DNA of 64,000 bases from Apostichopus japonicus (GCF_037975245.1 NC_092569.1:29660168-29724167); one strand, 5' to 3'; shown: positions 29,149 to 41,272, counted from the first letter of the stretch. The notes: generated by a model not told the origin, from the sequence alone. Numbers and translations are program-made.

Positions 29149-29370
29149 ATGTATATAGCGCTCATAAACCTGCATCAAATGAAACTTTGTCAACTACAGA
29201 GTAAAGGGGATTGGCTTCAAGTGACGAAACCCCTTAGAGTCTTGTTTATTGCTAAAATTGTAGACATCAAATTATCAAGGCAAGTTAAGGGTGTCATGAT
29301 TGCTCAGTTTTCGGAAATCCAGGGAGGCGAGTGGGCTGTACCCATTGAAAAATTCTACAAAGTTTTATAG
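29149..29370 (+). CDS. Hypothetical 73-codon frame in duplicated block, copy 1
   Basis: Starts MYIALINLHQMKLCQLQSKG and ends AVPIEKFYKVL. The twin frame at 35,343-35,564 has the same length and stop position. Between the two, almost all base changes alter the amino acid (about nine changed against one silent), which argues against purifying selection. I recognise no domain and no splice context. Probably not a gene, or a relaxed remnant. Confidence 0.2.
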   Translation: MYIALINLHQMKLCQLQSKGDWLQVTKPLRVLFIAKIVDIKLSRQVKGVMIAQFSEIQGGEWAVPIEKFYKVL

Positions 29371-29701
29371 ACTACATTACTATGATAAATTGCGATTCGT
29401 TAGTCAACATTGTGTCAATTCTATGGGATATTCTAGTATGCTCCCATTCTCTAGAATTTGTCTCTAGTTGTCACTGAAATATCTACAACTTCGTCGACAC
29501 GCCTCATCAGTTTCTGACCTTTAACGAAGGGCGATGCCATGTATAACGCCCAACAAAATAGTAAGAGTATTGTAGGAGCAGAAAGGGGAAGTGAGTGGGA
29601 AGGGGGGGGGGCAGGTTAAAAGACTAACGATTTACTCTTCCCCTACAAGATTTTTGCTTTAGAGGAAATTCAGGATAATTCCTCTTTTTATTTGCATAAC
29701 A

Positions 29702-30301
29702 ATATGCTCAACAGTATGCTCCCATTCTTTAGAGGCAAACATGCAGATATAATTCAAATCCTCCGTTGTTTCTCCAGGGATCTCTATTGTTTCACTGTGA
29801 AGATACATAAATTAGTACTAATGTTTCACGAAACTATTAAGGATACATAGATAAATGAACTGTGAAGAGAGTGGTACTGATTAAACACGCAACATTGTTA
29901 AGATATGCAAACCCCAAAACCAAAGCCGTGAAGAGATTTTATTGAATCAAAGTAAAAGAAAATGATCAATTAACAAATTAATGTTTGATGCATAACAAAG
30001 GTTAATAGTAAATAAGTTCAGAAAGAAGCCATCTAAACTTTCTTTAATGTTTTAAGAGAATCTACAAAACGGACAGGGTTGAAAAGTGACTCTTTACAAA
30101 CACTCACACTAACAAAAAGAAAATTGGTAGTCGTTTCACCCCTGCACTGATAAATCATTTACTGTCCAACGTTCGATCCGTATAGAACAATGTGTTGAAA
30201 GTGCTGATAAGAACAAATGAATAGGGATGTCACTGGTGATATTTCCTCAAAATTTAGATCAAAAGGATAATTGAGTTGATCAAATTTGAAAGTGATATCA
30301 T
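29702..30301. other. 3' flank of the LRR gene
   Basis: Begins at the sharp end of the upstream segmental duplication. On the minus strand it is the downstream region of the LRR gene and carries an AATAAA signal at 29,938-29,943. Confidence 0.5.
29938..29943 (-). terminator. Candidate polyadenylation signal for the LRR gene
   Basis: TTTATT on the plus strand, so AATAAA on the minus strand, about 360 bases past the LRR stop codon. It is the first canonical signal I noted downstream, but AT-rich sequence makes chance hits likely. Confidence 0.35.
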
Positions 30302-31879
30302 TCATTCTGTGATTTCATAAATATCCTGTTCATTTTCTTCAGTACCTCCTGGTTTTATTGCATCCGGCTCTACGTAACCCTCCTCTTCTCCAACAAACGC
30401 CTGGTTCCTCACCGTGACGTCATATCTTGGTGCTTTCTGGGTATTCTCATTTTTATCTGGCCTTGTCAATGGGAGATTGTTTTTTGTCGATTTGTACAAC
30501 TTGTAGCTGACTATAATTAAACTTATTAACACAAGTGTCATCATAACTGAAAGAAATATCACAACAGGTAAGAGAGGTATTATTGAAGCCCCATTTGAGA
30601 CACGTGACCCGTTTGGTTCCGCAGTTGTGTGGAGTTCAGTGATCGGTGTAGTGACGTCAACTACCATTACTGTCTGTTCGATGGTTAAGCGCTCTCCGTT
30701 TGTTACTGTACATTGGTATACACCTTCTGCATCCTTATGTATGTTCTTTATCACCAGAGAGCAATTGAAGCAATTTTGGACGTGAAAAGATGATTTCCCC
30801 TGCCCTTGGGTGGCGGTCCCTGTTAAGAACTGCCAATCAACGTAGGTTACTGATGGATCTCCACCAATAAAAGGGCAATGTAAATTAAGAGTATCTCCCT
30901 CGCTAACTTGTAAATCAAGATCTACATTGGGATCAAGCTTTGGTGCACAACAAAATTCATCTTCAGATAGAGATAAGAGAGGGCGTCCTGAAACAACTGA
31001 AGGCGTCTCACAAATTGGTTGGACTGACATATCATTGCTCAGCAAACTTCGGAGACGAGATGAATTAAAGCTAACAAACCTTTGATCACAATCACAATTC
31101 CAAGGATTCTCGTCTAAGATGAGAGCAACATTATCACGGTAGCCATATTCCACATCCTCCTCTCGAAATCCAGAGATGCTGTTATTTTGTAAATTGAAGA
31201 CGTAATTGCTGGCATCAATGTAGTCTTCAAACTGGGACAGTGCAAAGTTCTTTAGATTGTTGTTTTTCAGTAGAAGATGTAAATCTCCTGAATTAAAGTA
31301 TACATACAAAGCGGATTGATGTATGGAGAGTAGTCTGTTGAAGGATAAGTCTATTACGATTTCTGAATCGGAAAAAGAGTCAAAAAAAGAATCAGATGAG
31401 CGATCTGAGACAACATAAAAATCAAATGAGCCTTGTTCTAAATATTCAATCTGATTAAACGAAATATTAATCAGGGTACTCTTCATATCGTCATAGCTAC
31501 CCAAGTAGATTGCACCACGATTTAGTCCTTTAATGGCGTTATGAGAGAGATCCAAAAGAATATCATCACAATCACGGTAAAATTGAAAATATATCACCAC
31601 TGCAGAAATCAAATTGTGACTGAAATCATAGCGGATGCAATCGGTACCATAATCGCTTACATACAATTCAGTTAGTTGGTTGTCAGTAAAATTCACCCGT
31701 TGGAAGTTGTCTAGTGGTCCACAAACCGTCGCGTTCGAAACTCCCAGACTGCTACAATCTAAAGTCCCGTAAGAACTGTTACAATCACATGGACAAGTAG
31801 AACTGCAGATTTGTGAATAAACTCGATTCAAAGCAAAAACATACATGAAGACGAAAGTAGACAAGAATGAACGAAGCAT
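30302..31879 (-). CDS. Single-exon LRR-Ig transmembrane receptor, 525 aa
   Basis: Type I cell-surface protein. Signal peptide 1-22 (hydrophobic core FLSTFVFMYVFAL), cysteine-rich LRR cap 25-53 (CSSTCPCDC), degenerate leucine-rich repeats about 60-255 (LDLSHNAI, INISFNQI, IDLSFNRL, LLLKNNNL, FNLQNNSI), C-terminal cap 258-311 starting NPWNCDC, one Ig domain about 320-407 (C335, W349, D383/Y388/C390 as DAEGVYQC), TM helix 433-459, and a 66-residue tail with tyrosines 486, 502 (YVEP, a YxxP SH2-type motif) and 521 (DIYEITE). The layout resembles the LINGO/AMIGO/LRIT group, but no orthologue can be named. Many NxS/T sites. The coding region is intronless; a 5' UTR intron is possible because 'ttctgccaag' precedes the ATG. 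It sits between direct segmental repeats. Adhesion or recognition is inferred. Confidence 0.93.
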   Translation of the reverse strand: MLRSFLSTFVFMYVFALNRVYSQICSSTCPCDCNSSYGTLDCSSLGVSNATVCGPLDNFQRVNFTDNQLTELYVSDYGTDCIRYDFSHNLISAVVIYFQFYRDCDDILLDLSHNAIKGLNRGAIYLGSYDDMKSTLINISFNQIEYLEQGSFDFYVVSDRSSDSFFDSFSDSEIVIDLSFNRLLSIHQSALYVYFNSGDLHLLLKNNNLKNFALSQFEDYIDASNYVFNLQNNSISGFREEDVEYGYRDNVALILDENPWNCDCDQRFVSFNSSRLRSLLSNDMSVQPICETPSVVSGRPLLSLSEDEFCCAPKLDPNVDLDLQVSEGDTLNLHCPFIGGDPSVTYVDWQFLTGTATQGQGKSSFHVQNCFNCSLVIKNIHKDAEGVYQCTVTNGERLTIEQTVMVVDVTTPITELHTTAEPNGSRVSNGASIIPLLPVVIFLSVMMTLVLISLIIVSYKLYKSTKNNLPLTRPDKNENTQKAPRYDVTVRNQAFVGEEEGYVEPDAIKPGGTEENEQDIYEITE

Positions 31880-32824
31880 CTTGGCAGAAATTATTCAGTT
31901 TTCTATTACAAAGAAATCACAAAGATGTTACGAACATAAAATGATCGAAAAGTTACAATCTGCTCATATACGGTATACTTCGTAATATCACATAACCCTT
32001 TTTTCTGGTTGTGTGTTGTATATATGAAAACATGTAAGCCAAGCTAGTATATTATACAGGACTCAACAAAAATAGCTGTATTTATGCAAATTTCGTTGAC
32101 ACACCTCATCAGTTTTAAGCTTTATTGAACAATGGTGACACGAAAACCAAAACGAAAACCAAAGACACATCACAATATAAAATGATACGCGTCGTAGGGC
32201 GCACTTTATGCACCTCGAACGTCGAACGATGATTTAACTCTGTAGAGAGATAAGTAATATACCAGTTGCGGCGAGTCTTTTTAGTGTGTGCAATCAAGTG
32301 CAGCGTGACATTTTCGTTTCTATTTCAGTTTATTGATTCTCTGCTGACCTTCCAGAGAAGTTTTGTCATAGTTCAAGAAAAAACAACAATTGAGTGCTGG
32401 CTATATTTCTACAGACACTGCATTTTTGAAGATATTCACCTTTAAAATATGCTGACGGTTTGGGATGCTCCTTTAACACTTCAGAGGTTATGACGTTGGC
32501 TCCGCAGTGCAGTCATAAATGTTCATGTTAATTCATTGTTTTTATAATAACTGAACTCAAACATGTTCTTTTAGCTTCATATTACCAAGAGAACACCTTG
32601 GGATGATATTCAACATCATTTGTTCTTGGCAAAAGGTGTAATGCATTGTTAATTCACGATAGGCACCTCATTGGCTTCCACATGAGTTTTGTGTTACATC
32701 TGAGGAACTGATATAATGGTCGGTGCATTAGTCTTAGTAGTCCAGCCACTTTCATGACCATCACTGGCGTAAATGGTCATTTTTGCAGATCATCCAGGAC
32801 TATCAGTCTATCATTCTCTTTAAG
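31880..32824. other. 5' flank of the LRR gene, nothing recognised
   Basis: AT-rich, with no clear TATA box at a convincing distance on the minus strand. It ends where the downstream segmental duplication begins. Short frames lack domains. Confidence 0.4.
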
Positions 32825-33270
32825 ATCGGAACTAATTCCGGTTAAACGACCAGCATATCCGGTCATACCATGCCAATAAAATCATTGTATACAGTAGCAT
32901 TCGTCTTGCCAAACCGAAATTGTCCATCGACACACCAGTTTTACAAATGAAAACCCTGTTCTATCAATCTAATCAAATGATCTATAGCATATGTCTATCT
33001 AATTGTTAGAGATTTCGATTGACAATAGTCCACAGGGGTCTTAAAAATGTTATGTGCATCCAATTGTGCGATGACGTCAAATGTTGTACGGTATACCTTA
33101 AACTACATCTGTACATGCGTTTGAAACAAATGGCTGATACAAATTAAAACAGAAGATCCCGGCCAACTTTATGACTCATATTTCAGCAGCCTGCATATAG
33201 TGGCATAATTCATTTAGAGTCGATGTATGATCCAACTGTGTGTTCTCCTGTCTCCGGAAATGTCTCCTGT

Positions 33271-33566
33271 CTGGCGGAGTGTATAGCCTAGTGGTTAACG
33301 CCGGCGTCTCCCAGTCATGAGATCCCCGGCTCGATTCCCCGCCGACAGCAATGTGTGTCGTCTGGCAAGGGTGTTGTTCAATAACAACTTCCCGACATGG
33401 ACGTTAAATGGATGTGTGCCGAGAGATTGGCTTCGGTCAGCTTGCGAGTCTACAAGCCTCCATGGCTTCTTTCGCGAGTTCCTGCTTGCGGGAAGATCAC
33501 ATATACATACATACATACATGTTTATACAAGTATAGTATCAATGAAATAAACAAACAAACAAACAG
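33271..33566 (+). mobile_element. tRNA-derived SINE, second family
   Basis: The tRNA-like head has an A box in 'tatagcctagtggttaacg' and a B box in 'ggctcgattccc'. A G+C-richer body follows, and the 3' end consists of CATA repeats and (AAAC)n. The composition stands out from the surrounding AT-rich DNA. It lies in the insertion private to this copy of the segmental duplication. Confidence 0.8.
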
Positions 33567-35342
33567 GGAGACATCTTTCTTACATTGAATTAAGACTATA
33601 TAGAATTTTATTTTGTTACGTCTGCTTTAAGTGTTGTATTGCATGAACGATTAGACATGTCGTGCAAAGTTAGTTGAGGCAATTAAGCAACTAAGAAAAT
33701 GTGTATTTTAATGTTGAGAAAATTGAACTTGGTCTCAAGTGACGAACCTTTCGGGTTTTCGTTAAAAAATTGTCAGGAAAGTACATAATCATAATATGGG
33801 GAATTAATATGTGCTATAAAGAGAAGATGTTTCACTACTGATCCTGATATCGAGGGATGGCTTTTCATTGCTGAACATTTAACAGCCACATATATAGTTT
33901 GGATGAATTAAGAAGAGTAACTCAACGGCGGGGAAGATAATAGAGTGTGTGCTTCCATCTGTTATCACTGTATTGCTATAATGATTTCCGATAAAGTTGT
34001 TTGGTGGGCAAATACTTCCTTCTACTCTATCTACTATTCAACAAAAGTACTAATTTTGACTAACCTGACTTCAGGTGATAATTTTAACAGTTTTCGCTAA
34101 CACGCTTCATCAATTTGTGACCTTTACTAACACACAAAAAACAAGACAAAAAAAAAAACCAAGGACAGCAGCAACGCACGTAACAGGATATGCTTCGTCG
34201 TGTTCACTATGTCACTTCGAACGCTGTAAGAATGATAAAAAAAATCTGTTTGCACTTTATTAATAGAACCAACGCGAACCTTGATAGTTTCATTGTCACG
34301 GTGAGGTTACAATCTCATTTTGCATTCCATTCTTAACAAGACCCAACAGATCCCTAACTGCTTTTCTGTTTGGCAACAATCACACAGTAATCGCACAACC
34401 ATGACACAATCTCTTTGGCAACAGTTATGGAACCTAATATGTATAGGTACCGTGCAGCTATTATGACATCTACGTAGTTCATACAGGCAAAAGTATACTT
34501 CATTGCCGAGAAAGGCATTCATTTTGGTCTCTTCATAAAATCACTTGTGTATCCATTTTGGTTTTAACTTTCTGCTACTAAGATGTCTTAGATTGGGGTA
34601 ACCTCTGGTCCCTTGAACTATTATATTCATTATAATTCGAAATGTTATTTAAACAATTTATTCAAGTACGTTAACAGAAACGGCCCTTCTGATACTTGAA
34701 TGTATAAAGTCTTATTCTGAAACATTTTTTGTTGGGATATGTGTACTCCAACAAGTACATATCCTTTATTAAAAATTTCAAAAAACTAAAGTTAAGATCG
34801 AACTTATCAACCACAACCTTAAAAATGATATGCATGTATCTCCATGTTATTATAAACAGTGTGTAATATGTAACTATACTGTAGAATATAGTAATGTTTA
34901 TTTACAGATAAAAATACTCGGATCCACAATGATGGTGTATAAAGATATCCAGACTATACCAGTCGGTCCAACTTGAACACTATACATAACGTATAAGTGT
35001 CTATATGAACGCAATATTGCCATTCTGTTGCTGTTTGTTATCAACTAAAACTAGAGATTGCAACCAGTGATTAATATATTCATTAATATTAACACTTCTG
35101 CTTAATATCGAATTATCGTTAAAAAGAAATTACTAACATGAATGAAAAGTACTGTACAAATATTTTGTAGATGTAATAAAGATGACGAAATAAAAACAAC
35201 AAAAAATGAAATATTGAACTCACATGACCACTTACATTACTAGTATAAATAAAGAGTACTGTACAAATATTTTGTAGATTTTATAAAGATTACGAAATTA
35301 AAACATAACAAATGAAATATTGCACTCACATTATTAGAAATA

Positions 35343-35564
35343 ATGTATATAGCGCTCATGAACCTGCATCAAATGAAACTTTGTCAACTACAGAGTAAAG
35401 GGAATTGGCCTCAAGTGACGAAATCCATTAAAGTCTCGTTTATTGCTAAAATTGTAGACATCAAATTATCAAGGCAAGTTAAGGACGTCATGATCGCTCA
35501 GTTTTCGGAAATCCAGGGAGGCGAGTGGGCTGTACCCATTGAAAAATTCTACAAAGTTTTATAA
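35343..35564 (+). CDS. Hypothetical 73-codon frame in duplicated block, copy 2
   Basis: Twin of 29,149-29,370, starting MYIALMNLHQMKLCQLQSKG and ending AVPIEKFYKVL. The C-terminal half is nearly unchanged between copies while the middle differs at eight residues. No domain is recognised. Confidence 0.2.
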   Translation: MYIALMNLHQMKLCQLQSKGNWPQVTKSIKVSFIAKIVDIKLSRQVKDVMIAQFSEIQGGEWAVPIEKFYKVL

Positions 35565-36341
35565 ACTACATTACTATGATAAATTGCGATTCGTTAGTCA
35601 ACATTGTGTCAATTCTATGGGATATTCTAGTATGCTCCCATTCTCTAGAATTGGTCTCTAGTTGTCACTGAAATGTCTACAACTTCGTCGACACGCCTCA
35701 TCAGTTTCTGACCTTTAACGAAGGGCGATGCCATGTTTAACGCCCAACAAAATAGTAAGAGTATTGTAGGAGCAGAAAAGGGAAGTGAGTGGGAGAGGGG
35801 GGGGGGGGGCAGGTTAAAAGACTAACGATTTACTCTTCCCCTACAAGATTTTTGCTTTAGAGGAAATTCAGGATAATTCCTCTTTTTATTTGCATAACAA
35901 CCGCTACGACTGAAACGTTCAAGAAGCCTTGCTATACTTTACACGGTCTTACCCCTTGGATACCATCTGGGCACCATATCCCATTGTCGGCCCTTGCACT
36001 TTCAGTACATAATGTATACCCTAACCAGAAAGCCCTTTTTTCACCTCTGCTTAAACGTTGAGTTTACAATGCTCTTAACAGTTGGCTAATATTAATAGAC
36101 CAACACGAATTTGCAGTAATGCTATATCAAATCAAAACTACAGTATGAATGTTTCCCGTAAGGTTATGAAAACGGTATTGAAGAATTTAGCATTCATAGA
36201 CTCCGGATGTGTGACCTGATTAATTCACTTTGGCTAAGGCTTTAAGTACAACTTTTCTGTATGCTGCCGTGTTGGGTCGAATCTAACCGTAATAGTGATT
36301 ACCGACTTTGCAATCCGCGGTCCCCTCACAATTTTGTAAGG

Positions 36342-36830
36342 TCAGTAAGAGTGACTCAATTGTTTCCCATCCGGGAAACCAAAAACTAGTGAAGTGGTCT
36401 GCAAATCTAAGGGTAAGTAATTTGATAATCCTAGACCATCAGTAAGATAATCCAGGATAATCCATAGACAACCCCGGGAACAAGGGTAAGTTTTCTCCTT
36501 GTATTGAAGTCCGTCGGTTTGCCTTGCCTGAAGTTTCCACCCATATTCCAGATTTTTCAATATCAACAAAAGGGCAATCCACGGAGTTGCATATCTCATC
36601 GCCAGCAACACTGATTCTAAATGAACAACTTTATTGTTAGCTACGCCATCTGGCAATACCGTTTTGAAGTTAACATTACTATATTCGTTTGTGAACACAC
36701 TGAATCCAGAATCATACTTTTAGCTGTGATATTCAAAGATTGCCACTTTTCGTCAATCAGCGAAGTTCTAATGTCACGTCAAGGTAACTTTACATCGCCG
36801 GCGCCCAGTTCGACTTTGTCCTCTTGCGCA
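36342..36830 (-). pseudogene. Possible decayed coding region, family unknown
   Basis: A 118-codon minus frame (36,342-36,698; FTNEYSNVNFKTVLPDGVAN, LQARQTDGLQYKEKTY, LVFGFPDGKQL) has protein-like composition. A second frame upstream (about 36,700-36,830; [31 protein letters not shown]) looks like its continuation across one stop and one frameshift. No domain is recognised. A retroelement or an old gene fragment are both possible. Confidence 0.3.
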
Positions 36831-36878
36831 CTTAGACGCATGGAATAGATCAAGGCAACGCGCCTATGCACAATTCAG

Positions 36879-36880
36879 TA

Positions 36881-36978
<98 letters not shown>

Positions 36979-37013
36979 TATATATATACACATATATATA
37001 CACATATATATAT

Positions 37014-37052
<39 letters not shown>
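36879..37052. repeat. TA-rich microsatellite (TA)n with CACATA interruptions
   Basis: About 170 bp of TA dinucleotides broken by short 'cacata' units. Tyr/Ile-rich frames through it on both strands are artefacts of the repeat. Confidence 0.95.
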
Positions 37053-37055
<3 letters not shown>

Positions 37056-37585
37056 GAAAACCAGAGAAATAAGATATGACTCATAATTGACAAGTAAGGA
37101 GTAAAGTTTTAGAAATATATTGGAATTTTCGGTCCCCCTGGACCTTCGTCAGCAATACTTGGCAATCGAAAGCAATACTTGGTTTTCGACTGCCAAGTAT
37201 TGCGTGTTTTTTAAACTGTTTTGTTACCTGTTTATATCAAATAATCGCGTCGTTACGGAAATCACGAGGGAATGATTGAGAAGTTAGTTTAGTCCTACTG
37301 CACATCGCAAAGGCTTAGGATATCCGTGCTTCGCACGAAACCAAACACCTCGCCTTTCACTTTTTCAACTGTAATCAAAGCACTGGTCGAATAAACACAA
37401 ACAAATCAATGTTTTGGCTGCTTCTGGGATGATTCTTACTTGTGACTTTCGTAATTTGATCCCTACTCGGTAGACAACAGCTAGGCCATCAAACCAGCCT
37501 AATGCATACTGCATATTATGGTCCCTTACCGAGAAGGGATCGACACGACACATAATAGATCAATGCTGAGATCAATGTCATAGTT

Positions 37586-37932
37586 AAAGGCATTGAAGAC
37601 TCGCACCAAACCGCGTGCCGACTTTCAGTCGATTGCAAGTGAATTTTCCTCTTGTGGCTACAAAATGCAGACAGTAAATGAAACGTGATACCTTGTAATC
37701 TTGTATCTAGACCTGAGATGTCCATCGATGCTATGTACATTGTGTTGTGGGTATTGACCGTAGCTGTATGTATTGACTGTACACTGGTGTCTAATGACCG
37801 ACGGTAGCAAGATGTGTGTGTATTTTCTGAGATCAATGGTGGTGTCTAACACTTCTGTTTCACCTCATTCAAAACTAGGTCAGATTACCGGAATGAGACG
37901 TTTCTTTGTGCGCGAGTCTTCACACCCTTTAA
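37586..37932 (+). repeat. Dispersed repeat, copy 2
   Basis: Matches 23,768-24,130 from AAAGGCATTGAAGACTCGC to 'gagtcttcacaccctttaag'. Beyond that point the two copies diverge completely. A plus frame of 124 codons overlapping it shares about 40 residues with the frame in copy 1 only because the DNA is shared. Confidence 0.85.
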
Positions 37933-40120
37933 GGGTCTTAAATAATAATATTCATATCTTGATGCAATTGATAGAATTTTGTTTTCAGTTTCATTTAATT
38001 ATTGCACGGATTTCGTGTCTGAATAATGAAGTATCGGTCGTTCCTCGGAAGATTCCACCATTACTTGAGGGTCGTCCAGTGGGCCTATTAAGAGAGGAGA
38101 TATGGTTTTCTGGCCACCGGTTGTACCACCATCCACCTTGGAATTGAACACCTAAATGGTTTAATTCGAGCTAGAGTAACTGTAGAGTGTATCATCGTCA
38201 TCATTGTCTCTTGTAGTGAAATTTAAGTTCTTATGGTAGGATAAGGAGTCATCTGTAACATGAAGGAAAAAAAATGACAAAGGTAATGCGGCTAGAATGA
38301 AATATATGATTAAATATTCAATTGCTGCACGTCCAGAAAAGTACAAAACATGTTATAAGTATTCCCATATGGACAACATTTGCACCAGATTCGAAGATAC
38401 ACGAAAATTAAGCCGAGAAGAGAAATTATTAATAGAGAATAAATCTATCGAAGTGATAAGGTTTTCTTTTTTGCCATCACAGAACCATGAATAGATGTAT
38501 AGTGATTTTTTAATTACTCTAGTAATAACATACGATCATATGTTTCATTTCAAGACCACTTTTGAACAAGAATGCGGCGTGATAAGATAGGGGAGAGGGA
38601 GTCTATTTTATTACCTATATAAAGGTGGAGAGAAGTTTTTTGATGCGGTGCAGAACAAAACTTCGTTTTTCTGCTTCATGGTAATTTAAAGTTTTAATCT
38701 AAAGCACGGTTGTGAAAGTAAAGAAAAAAAGCACATACGTCTTTGTTTATCTAAAAAACCGCACTGTTCATGGCCATGAGAAAACTATTATAAGAAAATA
38801 TTAGCATTAATTACGATAATAATAAGCTAATTATGCTTATTTGCGAAATTTCAGGGATTATGTAGTCAAACTATCTGCCCACGACGTAATATGCACATAT
38901 TAATTAGCCTCCCAGTCTGTTTTTATTAAAGACAAAGAACAGAGAACATGGAACAGAGAACAAAACAGAGAACAAAGAACAGAGAACAAAGAACATATCA
39001 GTCACGTTAGTTCAAATCCGTTACGTTCGATATATTCCCTGCGGGATTTGATCTAATGGTGCATTGTTAACAATGTTAAAGTCGATTTGCAGCTCAAATT
39101 GCCAAGGCAGAAGTTCTCACTTAGTATTCACTGCAATAAACTAAACATTCTTGATCTCCTTTCACTTGTTATTGGAATACCTGGGAATATACAAATCATG
39201 TTAACCAAGATCCAAACGGTTTACGAGCAGACTTAATGCAAAGATAAACTCTTCACTCAATCTTAACATTACATATTTATCATTTTTTTCGCTTAAAAGT
39301 ATGACATTTATAAAAAAAAATTACCTGGATCAGACCGCTTACTTATGTCACATTCTTAAACCCCATGATGTCTGAAAAAAACAAAAATTGTTTCTCATGT
39401 GTTTCTCTTTTATGACATACATTTGCAACTGGTCAAATGACAAAACACAATACAATGCTTTCCCTTGCTTGTTTTCACATATAACCAAAGCAACAAAGAC
39501 AAAAAAAAAATGATAACATCATATAGTTCATATTTAAAGCTGTATTAACTCATTTGTGTCATGCTGAAATCTTTAAATATTCCTTGAATTATTTGAAAAT
39601 CTAAAAAACCAGACTCGAAGAAGAAAGAAACATATACCATAAAACGCCAGCCGTTCCCTCTGGCAACGTTAGATTAATTAAAATGTAGAAATGTTTGTTT
39701 TTTGTCAGAAGTATTCCAATGGTTGTGACCTCATTTGACAGATGCGTGTGTTCAATAACTGTGTGAATATAAGCCCAACAAATATGTAAATACTTGAAAA
39801 CAGTTTTCGAAATCCTAATTTCATCATTAGTAAAACCAGAATGCAAAATGTATTTGGGTTTCGATGACTTCATTGCATTAGACTTCTGCTTGTTAACCCG
39901 AAATATAAATGGCCCGAAATACTATTTTGATAAATACAGGTCAGTCTGCTGAATGTGGCAACACACACCTCCACCAAAAACAATAGGGGTCTTGTACTCA
40001 GTGTGATGCATCCACACACCACGTATGATACGTATCCATATACCATGTATGAACAGAATTCATGATTTCTACTATGAGAAATCATGTTGAATCGTCTCGC
40101 GGCTAGGTATGATGTTCGGT
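37933..40120. other. Intergenic sequence with a TATA box and a short tandem repeat
   Basis: Holds TATATAAAGG at 38,616-38,625 and a run of 'acagagaac / acaaagaac' units at about 38,932-38,996. On the minus strand near 39,324-39,372 there is a 47-nt segment between a good acceptor (GTTTTTTTCAG) and a donor (GTAATT), but all three frames contain stops. A 90-codon minus frame at 39,601-39,873 has no domain. Confidence 0.4.
38616..38625 (+). promoter_or_regulatory. Strong TATA box, no recognised gene downstream
   Basis: TATATAAAGG followed by a purine-rich leader 'tggagagaag' and 'gcggtgcag' at the start-site distance. No coding exon is recognised on the plus strand downstream. Confidence 0.35.
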
Positions 40121-40140
40121 ATACCAGAACGTGAATTGAA

Positions 40141-40872
40141 GAAGGTTCAATGAGTGCAAAACCTCGCAGCCCGACTTGTCCTCCGCGTATCGCGACGTGA
40201 ACACATTACTCCGATCCTCGAATCCCTCCATTGACTACTGATACAGAAAAGAACAGTCTATAAGATCCTTCTGATCACCTTTAAGGCCTTGAAAGGCATA
40301 GCACCTATATTAATATCAGATTTGTTAGCCTTGTTTAAGCCATCGCGAGTATTAAGATCGTCATCAGATAACCCACTTAGCGTGACCAACCCTTCAACAA
40401 ACTTCTACGGTAAAAGATCCTACGCTTACGTCGCCGCCGACTTATGAAACAAACTTCCTGCCAACATTCGCCATGCACCTTCCTTGGGAATTTACAAATC
40501 CAAACTCAAAACCCACCTTTTCCGGCTGCATTTCTATGACACATAAATATATCTTTCATTTTATGGCTGTTTTAGTGTCACTATTTTACATAACTGAATT
40601 CCATTGCAATATTTGTGCAATATATATTTGCTATGTGTTTAATGCTATTTTTTATAATATAAAATAAAATAGTTATATAGTTATTTTGATAGTTTTTCAC
40701 CTATTTGATGTAGTGTTACACTGTATGTTTAACACTTCCTCTACTTTACATTGTGTATTTTTATCTTTGTTAGGTGTATTGGTTTTGTATTTATGTTTTA
40801 CGACTTTGTTTTTATGTATTATGTTCTGTAAAGCGCTTTGAAGCCTTTGCATATTGCGATATTTAAGTTGCA
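40141..40872 (+). mobile_element. 3' end of an L2/CR1-like LINE (C-terminus of ORF2 plus 3' UTR)
   Basis: The plus strand reads the conserved C-terminus of CR1/L2-type ORF2: QNLAARLVLRVSRREHITPI, YKILLITFKALKGIAP, RSSSDNPLS, YAYVAADL, NKLPANIR and IYKSKLKTHLFRLHF, interrupted by at least three stops. The 3' UTR ends with 'tgtaaagcgctttgaagc', the typical L2 tail, and then ATT repeats. The 5' part of the element is absent, as usual for target-primed insertions. Confidence 0.85.

Positions 40873-41272
<400 letters not shown>

Larger units (their letters stand above)
25490..29701 (+). repeat. Segmental duplication, upstream copy (flanks the LRR gene)
   Basis: Blocks here match 32,825-35,900 in the same order and orientation: 25,680-26,290 with 32,825-34,240 (for example 'cggccaactttatgact', 'acttccttctactct'), 28,240-28,438 with 34,264-34,620, and 28,740-29,701 with 34,780-35,900 (last ~900 bases near-identical, ending at TTTATTTGCATAACAA). 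Part of the third block also occurs at 25,490-25,650, suggesting an older tandem series. Sequence between 26,290 and 28,240 is private to this copy. Confidence 0.85.
32825..35900 (+). repeat. Segmental duplication, downstream copy
   Basis: Direct-orientation counterpart of 25,490-29,701. It carries a private insertion at about 33,190-33,975 that includes a SINE, and it lacks the SINE at 28,438. An internal ~100-bp tandem duplication ('gtactgtacaaatattttgtaga', near 35,150 and 35,250) is also private. The shared end 'tttatttgcataacaa' falls at about 35,900. Confidence 0.85.

Noticed and set aside
39324-39372. 47-nt segment with acceptor and donor on the minus strand, a possible further gene C exon
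   Set aside because: All three frames contain stops, so it cannot be an internal coding exon; a terminal or noncoding use cannot be shown.
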